Origin: Paenibacillus tengchongensis
Lineage (GTDB): Bacteria > Bacillota > Bacilli > Paenibacillales > Paenibacillaceae
DNA length: 64,000 nt
Assembly: GCF_008973665.1 (NCBI RefSeq)
Contig: NZ_WACP01000006.1
Span: 1 to 64,000, forward strand
Direction: 5' to 3'
Of this stretch, positions 59,257 through 64,000 are shown one piece after another (position 1 is the first letter of the stretch; every line of letters starts with the position of its first letter). Under the pieces are notes generated by a model. That model ran no database searches, had not been told where the DNA came from, and saw nothing but the letters and a program-made list of their open reading frames with translations. The position numbers and the translations under genes were made by a program.

Positions 59257-60999
59257 TCACACTGCCGCAAACTGGCTGTTGTACAGACGGGCGTAATAGC
59301 CGCCGGCAGCGAGCAGCTCTTTATGGGTACCGCTCTCAACGATATCGCCGTCCTTCATGAACAGGATGATATCTGCTTCACGGATGGTAGACAGCCTGTG
59401 CGCGATGACAAAGCTGGTCCGCCCGGCGATCATCGCCAGAAATGCTTTCTGGATGCGAATCTCCGTCAGTGTATCAATGCTGCTCGTCGCTTCGTCCAGG
59501 ATCAGCATCGGCGGGTCGGCCAGCATGACCCGGGCGATGGTCAGCAGCTGCTTCTGCCCCTGGGACAGGTTATCACCGGCGGCGGAAATCACCGTTGCAT
59601 AGCCATCAGGCAGCCGTTTGATAAAGCCATGCGCATTTGCCGCTTTGGCCGCAGCAATGACCTCCTCCTCCGTAGCCTCCGGCATGCCGTAGGCAATATT
59701 GTCGCGGATTGTGCCGCCGAAGAGCCACGTATCCTGCAGCACCATGCCGAAGTTCCGGCGCAGATTGTCCCGGCTGAACTCCCGAATGTCTATACCGTCC
59801 AGCCGGATGGCTCCACTGTCCACGTCGTAGAACCGCATCAGCAGATTGACCAGTGTCGTCTTGCCTGCGCCGGTCTGCCCGACAATGGCTACACGGGTGC
59901 CGGGCGGCACCTCCAGGCTGAAATCACGGATCAGCGGGCGCTCCGCATCGTAGGCGAAGCTCACATGGTCGAAGCTGACGGCGCTCTGCTTGGTGCTGAG
60001 GGCCGGCGTCTGCGGAGCGTCTGTTGTCTCCTCCGGCAGATCCAGAACCGCAAAGATCCGCTGGGCGGAAGCGGTCGCCGACTGCAATTGGGTAAGCACT
60101 CCGGTAATCTCGTTAAACGGCTTGGCGAACAAATTGGAATAGATCAGGAAACTGGACAGGTCCCCGACGGAGAAATGTCCCGCGATGACCAGTGCACTTC
60201 CGAACATGGCAATTACGGAGAAGGTAATATTGTTGACAAGCCGGGTAGAGGGATTTGCCAGTGAACCATAGAACTGCGCTTTGACTCCCGTATCATACAA
60301 TTCACTGTTCCGCTGTGAGAATGCAGCGTAGGTCCGGTCTTCGTAACGGTAGGCCTGCACTACTTTCTGCCCGCCGACCATCTCTTCGACATACCCGTTC
60401 AGTCCGCCGAGAATCTTCGCCTGCTCGCGGAACAGCTTCTGGGAGCGTGTAGTAATAAAGCGCGCCACATAATACGCGGCGGGTGCGGAGAGCAGCACCA
60501 CAATCGTCATTACCGGGCTGATATAAAGCATCAGCAAGGTAGCGCCGACGATCGTCACAATGCCGGTCAGCAGGGTAGAGAAGCCCTGCAGCAGGCCGTC
60601 CGAGACAGCGTCCATGTCATTCACGAACCGGCTGATGCTGTCTCCCTGAGGATGATTGTCATGGAACTTCAACGGAAGTGCCTCCAGCTTGCCGAACAGC
60701 TCCCGGCGCAGCTCATACACCGTCCTATACGCTATCCGGTTCGTATAATAGGTCAGCAGCCAAGTGAACAGGCTGCCAACCAGATACACCGCTCCCAGAA
60801 TCAGCAGGATACGCAGCACAGCGGGATAGTCCACCTGTCCTGCACCAAGCATCCGGTCAATCGCCCGGCCGATCAGCAGCGGACCGATGAGGCTGGCAAT
60901 CACGCTGATGACGGCGCTGGCGGCTGCGGCTCCAGCGGATTTACGCTGCAGCTTTGTATATAATAAAATCCTTTTCCAGGTTGCTGCGGTACTATTCAT
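59257..60999 (-). CDS. ABC exporter half-transporter, catalytically complete subunit (YfiC-like)
   Basis: A 580-aa half-transporter with six membrane helices (about 1-310) and a nucleotide-binding domain: Walker A GQTGAGKTTL, signature LSQGQ, Walker B MLILDEATSSID with the normal catalytic Glu, and a switch His. ATG 60999 follows GGAGG and overlaps the stop of the upstream partner by 4 nt (ATGA), so the pair is translationally coupled and should form a heterodimer exporting drugs or lipophilic compounds. Confidence 0.9.
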   Translation of the reverse strand: MNSTAATWKRILLYTKLQRKSAGAAAASAVISVIASLIGPLLIGRAIDRMLGAGQVDYPAVLRILLILGAVYLVGSLFTWLLTYYTNRIAYRTVYELRRELFGKLEALPLKFHDNHPQGDSISRFVNDMDAVSDGLLQGFSTLLTGIVTIVGATLLMLYISPVMTIVVLLSAPAAYYVARFITTRSQKLFREQAKILGGLNGYVEEMVGGQKVVQAYRYEDRTYAAFSQRNSELYDTGVKAQFYGSLANPSTRLVNNITFSVIAMFGSALVIAGHFSVGDLSSFLIYSNLFAKPFNEITGVLTQLQSATASAQRIFAVLDLPEETTDAPQTPALSTKQSAVSFDHVSFAYDAERPLIRDFSLEVPPGTRVAIVGQTGAGKTTLVNLLMRFYDVDSGAIRLDGIDIREFSRDNLRRNFGMVLQDTWLFGGTIRDNIAYGMPEATEEEVIAAAKAANAHGFIKRLPDGYATVISAAGDNLSQGQKQLLTIARVMLADPPMLILDEATSSIDTLTEIRIQKAFLAMIAGRTSFVIAHRLSTIREADIILFMKDGDIVESGTHKELLAAGGYYARLYNSQFAAV

Positions 61000-62738
61000 C
61001 CCTGCACCTCCTCTGCCGACAACTGTGACGCGCATATTTCACGGTACTCTGCGCATGTCTCCAGCAGCTCCTGATGGCTGCCTGTTCCGGCAATCCGCCC
61101 TTCTTCAAATACGATAATCCGGTCCGCCTGTCTGACTGTGCTGACGCGCTGAGACACCAGCAGCACTGTCATCTCCGCGCTGTATTCCTTCAGCGCGCGG
61201 CGCAGGGCGGCATCCGTGGCGAAATCAAGCGCACTGGCCGAGTCGTCCAGAATCAGGATTTCCGGCCGCCCTACCACAGCGCGGGCAATCGTCAGCCGCT
61301 GCTTCTGACCGCCGGACAGGTTCTGCCCGCCGCGGGCAACCTGTGTATCCATGCCATCCGGAGACTTCAGGATAAATTCCTCTGCCTGTGCGACCGCTGC
61401 GGCCTGACGCAGCTCCTCCGCCGTGGCTTCCGGCTTGCCCCAGCGGAGATTGTCGGCAATGGTGCCCGTGAACAGTACCGCCTTCTGCGGCACCAGACCG
61501 ATCTTGCTCCGCAGCTGCTCCAGCGGATAAGCACGGACATCGCTGCCGCCTACTTCAACACTCCCCTCCGCAGGATCATAGAACCGGGCAATCAGGTTAA
61601 TGAACGTGGATTTGCCCGACCCGGTGCTGCCGATGATGCCGACCGTCTGTCCGCGGCCAATATTCACCGTAATATCCTGCAGCGCCAGCTCACCGGTGGT
61701 ATGATAGCGGAAAGACACATGCTTGAAGGCAATAGCCGGGGAAGAAGGATCAGCCTTGGGAACGGCACCGCTGCCGCTTTCCCGCACCGACGGCTGCGTC
61801 TCCAGCACCTCATTGACGCGCGCAGCCGAGGAAGCAGCCTTGGTAAACAGAATGACCAGATTGGAGACGACAATCAGCGCCAGCAATATCTGGGTGACAT
61901 AGTTGATAAAAGCGATAATCTCCCCTTGCGACAGAGAGCCGGCATTGATCCGGATTCCTCCGGCCCATAGTATGGCGATAATTGCCGCATTGACAACCAC
62001 CGACGTCATAGGATTCAGCCAGGCGGCAATACGCCCGACGCGGATGGCTGTTGCCGTCAAGTCTTCGGAGGCAGCGTCAAAACGCTCTTTCTCCCGCCGT
62101 CCCTTGGCAAATGCGCGGATGACCCGGACGCCGGAGAGATTTTCGCTCAGCACCTGGGCCAGCCGGTCCAGCTTCTGCTGGGTTTTGCGGTAGAGCGGCG
62201 AACTGCGGGTGATGATGAAATACAGGATAAGTCCGAACACCGGCGTTGCCGCAAGCAGAATCAGCGACAGACGGAAATCCAGGATCATCGACATGATAAT
62301 CGCTCCGATACATATGAACGGAGCCCGGACGACAAGCCGGATCAGCATCGCTACTGCAACCTGCAGCTGGTTGACATCATTGGTTACCCGGTTGATCAAA
62401 GACGGCGTGCCCAGACGGTCCAACTCAGCCCAGGACAGGCCGGAAATATGGACGAACAATTTATTGCGCAGCGATGTGCCGAAGCCCTGCGAGGCTCTGG
62501 CGGCGTAATGCTGGCAAATCATTGAGCTGCCGAAGCCCAGCAGCGACATCAGCAGCATCACACCTCCCATCCGGTAAACATACGCACTGTCGTGCCCGCC
62601 GATGCCGTTGTTGACAATTAAGGCAACAACCGTCGGAAGCAGCAGCTCAAGAACAGCCTCCAGCAGCTTGAAGAGCGGGCCGAGAATCACCTCCTTACGG
62701 TACGGCTTTAAAAATGCGGCAATTTTAAACACAAGCAT
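60996..62738 (-). CDS. ABC exporter half-transporter with degenerate Walker B (YfiB-like)
   Basis: A 580-aa partner half-transporter. Six membrane helices are followed by an ATPase domain with Walker A GSTGSGKSTF, signature LSGGQ and Walker B ILILDDSASALD. Asp replaces the catalytic Glu, as in the inactive site of heterodimeric exporters such as TM287/288 or BmrCD. ATG 62738 with AAGG ahead is preferred to the GTG two codons upstream. It is first in the operon and divergent from a LysR regulator. Confidence 0.9.
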   Translation of the reverse strand: MLVFKIAAFLKPYRKEVILGPLFKLLEAVLELLLPTVVALIVNNGIGGHDSAYVYRMGGVMLLMSLLGFGSSMICQHYAARASQGFGTSLRNKLFVHISGLSWAELDRLGTPSLINRVTNDVNQLQVAVAMLIRLVVRAPFICIGAIIMSMILDFRLSLILLAATPVFGLILYFIITRSSPLYRKTQQKLDRLAQVLSENLSGVRVIRAFAKGRREKERFDAASEDLTATAIRVGRIAAWLNPMTSVVVNAAIIAILWAGGIRINAGSLSQGEIIAFINYVTQILLALIVVSNLVILFTKAASSAARVNEVLETQPSVRESGSGAVPKADPSSPAIAFKHVSFRYHTTGELALQDITVNIGRGQTVGIIGSTGSGKSTFINLIARFYDPAEGSVEVGGSDVRAYPLEQLRSKIGLVPQKAVLFTGTIADNLRWGKPEATAEELRQAAAVAQAEEFILKSPDGMDTQVARGGQNLSGGQKQRLTIARAVVGRPEILILDDSASALDFATDAALRRALKEYSAEMTVLLVSQRVSTVRQADRIIVFEEGRIAGTGSHQELLETCAEYREICASQLSAEEVQG

Positions 62739-62893
62739 CCTCACCTTAACATTATGTAGTCTTATTGACTGGCCTTTCTGTCAAACACCCGTTATGATTA
62801 TGTCATATCCGTTTGCATATTAATAATATTGCTTTCGTATTCGTCCCATATGTATTTCATATCTCAATTTTTTGAGGAACAGGAGTCTTCCGC

Positions 62894-63763
62894 ATGGACA
62901 TCCGGCAGTTAAAATATTTCCTGGCCATTGCCGAGGAAGGACAAATCACTTCGGCGGCACGTAAGCTGCAAATGGCCCAGCCCCCGCTCAGTCAGCAGCT
63001 GAAGCTGCTGGAAGAGGAGCTTGGCGTCAAGCTGGTGGAGCGCGGCCCGCGCAGCATTCAGCTTACTGAAGCAGGTACCCTGCTCCGCGAGCGGGCCCAG
63101 CAGATTCTCGAGATGGCCGATTCTACCGCACGCGAGCTGGCAGACCTGGTCAAAGGCGTGCGGGGCACCCTCTCCATCGGGACTGTCTCCTCTTCCGCAG
63201 CCACGCTGCTGCAGGACCGGCTCTTTGAATTTCATAAGGAGTATTCCGGCATTAAATTTGCCATCCACGAAGGCAACACCTACCGCATTCTGGATCTACT
63301 GAACAGAGGCATCGTGGAGGTCGGCATTGTGCGCACGCCGTTCAACAGCGCGAGCCTGGAATGCCGGTATGCGCGATCCGAGCCGATGGTCGCCGTCATG
63401 ACGCCGGACGCGGACTGGACGCATGGGCGTACCGCGATCGAGCTGGGGGAACTGAAGCAGAAGCCGCTCATTGTCTACCGCCGGTTCGAGCAGCTGATCC
63501 GGGAGACGAGTCTCGAGAACGGCTTTGAACCCGAATTCTTCTGCATGAATGACGATGCGCGCACCACGCTGCACTGGGCCAATGCCGGTCTCGGCATCGG
63601 CCTGATTCCGAGGTCTGCCTTCGGACTGGCCGGCAACGGCAATCTCATCTCCAAAGAGATCATCAGCGAATCACTGGTCACCCGGGTCGCAGCGGTCTGG
63701 ATCAAGGACAAATATCTGTCCGCCCCGGCCAAGCGGTTTATCGACAGTTTTACCGGCCAATAA
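62894..63763 (+). CDS. LysR-family transcriptional regulator
   Basis: A 289-aa protein. The N-terminal winged helix (MDIRQLKYFLAIAEEGQITSAARKLQMAQPPLSQQLKLLEEELG) is classic LysR, followed by a linker helix and the substrate-binding fold (about 90-285). Divergence from the ABC exporter genes (155 bp apart) makes it the likely controller of the exporter. The shared region has an imperfect inverted repeat around GCATATTA/TAATATTGC near 62813-62831, suitable for a LysR site. Confidence 0.9.
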   Translation: MDIRQLKYFLAIAEEGQITSAARKLQMAQPPLSQQLKLLEEELGVKLVERGPRSIQLTEAGTLLRERAQQILEMADSTARELADLVKGVRGTLSIGTVSSSAATLLQDRLFEFHKEYSGIKFAIHEGNTYRILDLLNRGIVEVGIVRTPFNSASLECRYARSEPMVAVMTPDADWTHGRTAIELGELKQKPLIVYRRFEQLIRETSLENGFEPEFFCMNDDARTTLHWANAGLGIGLIPRSAFGLAGNGNLISKEIISESLVTRVAAVWIKDKYLSAPAKRFIDSFTGQ

Positions 63764-63780
63764 TCCTCTAGCTTTAGCAA

Positions 63781-63817
63781 AACAACCCGCCCCAGGCAGT
63801 GCCCGGGGCGGGTTGTT
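63781..63817. terminator. bidirectional terminator between the LysR gene and htpG
   Basis: AACAACCCGCCCC (63781-63793) pairs with GGGGCGGGTTGTT (63805-63817), a 13-bp perfect stem. Confidence 0.9.
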
Positions 63818-63844
63818 TCATGCTTGGCCGCAGCAGGCCGAAGC

Positions 63845-64000
63845 TTATACCATGATTTTGCAGATATCGTTGGTGAATTGCACCGGATCGTTCACTTGCA
63901 GCCCCTCGATCAGCAGCGCCTGGTTGTACAGCAGGTTAGTGTACAGGCTCAGCTTCTCCTTATCGCCTTGGGCGGCAGCCTTCAATGATTTGAAGACGTC
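63845..64000 (-). CDS. htpG: HtpG (Hsp90) chaperone, C-terminal end
   Basis: The last 51 codons of a minus-strand gene that enters from the right edge. The peptide [11 protein letters not shown] followed by [15 protein letters not shown] is the well-conserved dimerisation-domain C-terminus of bacterial Hsp90. The rest of the gene lies beyond the window. Confidence 0.88.
   Translation of the reverse strand, partial: DVFKSLKAAAQGDKEKLSLYTNLLYNQALLIEGLQVNDPVQFTNDICKIMV

Overview
The window reads as a chromosomal segment of a Paenibacillus-like member of the Bacillota. This rests on the strong AGGAGG-type ribosome binding sites, the miaB-ricA pair, SLH-domain surface glycosidases, a YolD-like protein, a YfiB/YfiC-type ABC exporter pair, CcpA-type cre boxes and a large load of plant-polysaccharide genes. 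No tRNA, rRNA, CRISPR array, prophage or plasmid origin was seen. The only mobile DNA is the 3' end of an IS1182-type transposase at the left edge.

Layout. 1-4.7 kb: transposase remnant, YcaQ-like DNA glycosylase, a small HEPN-like protein, a copper-storage (Csp) protein with a CobW metallochaperone, and MoaB. 4.7-7.6 kb: minus-strand ROK regulator / MFS transporter / DUF1349 unit. 7.8-11.1 kb: a 2-oxoacid:ferredoxin oxidoreductase compressed into two fusion polypeptides (alpha-beta and gamma-delta). 11.6-12.8 kb: secreted GH8 enzyme. 13-18 kb: miaB-ricA and an NAD-salvage set (Nudix-wHTH protein, pncA, pncB). 18.1-21.4 kb: the oddest part. A fusion of an inactivated alpha/beta-hydrolase fold with a SARP-like regulator converges on a ketosynthase whose first active-site His is replaced by Gln. 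21.6-27.6 kb: L-rhamnose catabolism (fucO-like, rhaB, rhaA, rhaD) divergent from a DeoR-type regulator. 27.9-30.9 kb: zwf and a short-form gnd, divergent from an HxlR regulator.

31-57.7 kb is mainly polysaccharide utilisation: a 1583-aa SLH-anchored GH43 protein, a GH52 beta-xylosidase with divergent AraC regulator, an orphan YesN-type response regulator, a 1001-aa GH26 mannanase, kduI-deoR-kduD divergent from an unrecognised 553-aa protein, and a GH42 beta-galactosidase with divergent AraC regulator. Small housekeeping genes lie among them (cupin, YdcF, YbaK, GNAT, YolD, Nudix, MFS). 57.8-64 kb: Sfp-type phosphopantetheinyl transferase, GNAT, a heterodimeric ABC exporter with divergent LysR regulator, and the 3' end of htpG.

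The genes combine extracellular attack on arabinan, xylan, mannan and beta-glucan/chitosan with intracellular use of rhamnose, galactosides and pectin-derived ketouronates. Two glycosidase genes carry near-consensus cre boxes at their promoters. One of them also has a XylR-like palindrome, and the kdu divergent promoter has three GAACTAAA boxes. Starts were moved where a ribosome binding site clearly favoured an internal codon. All functional assignments are from reading the sequence; no database search was run.
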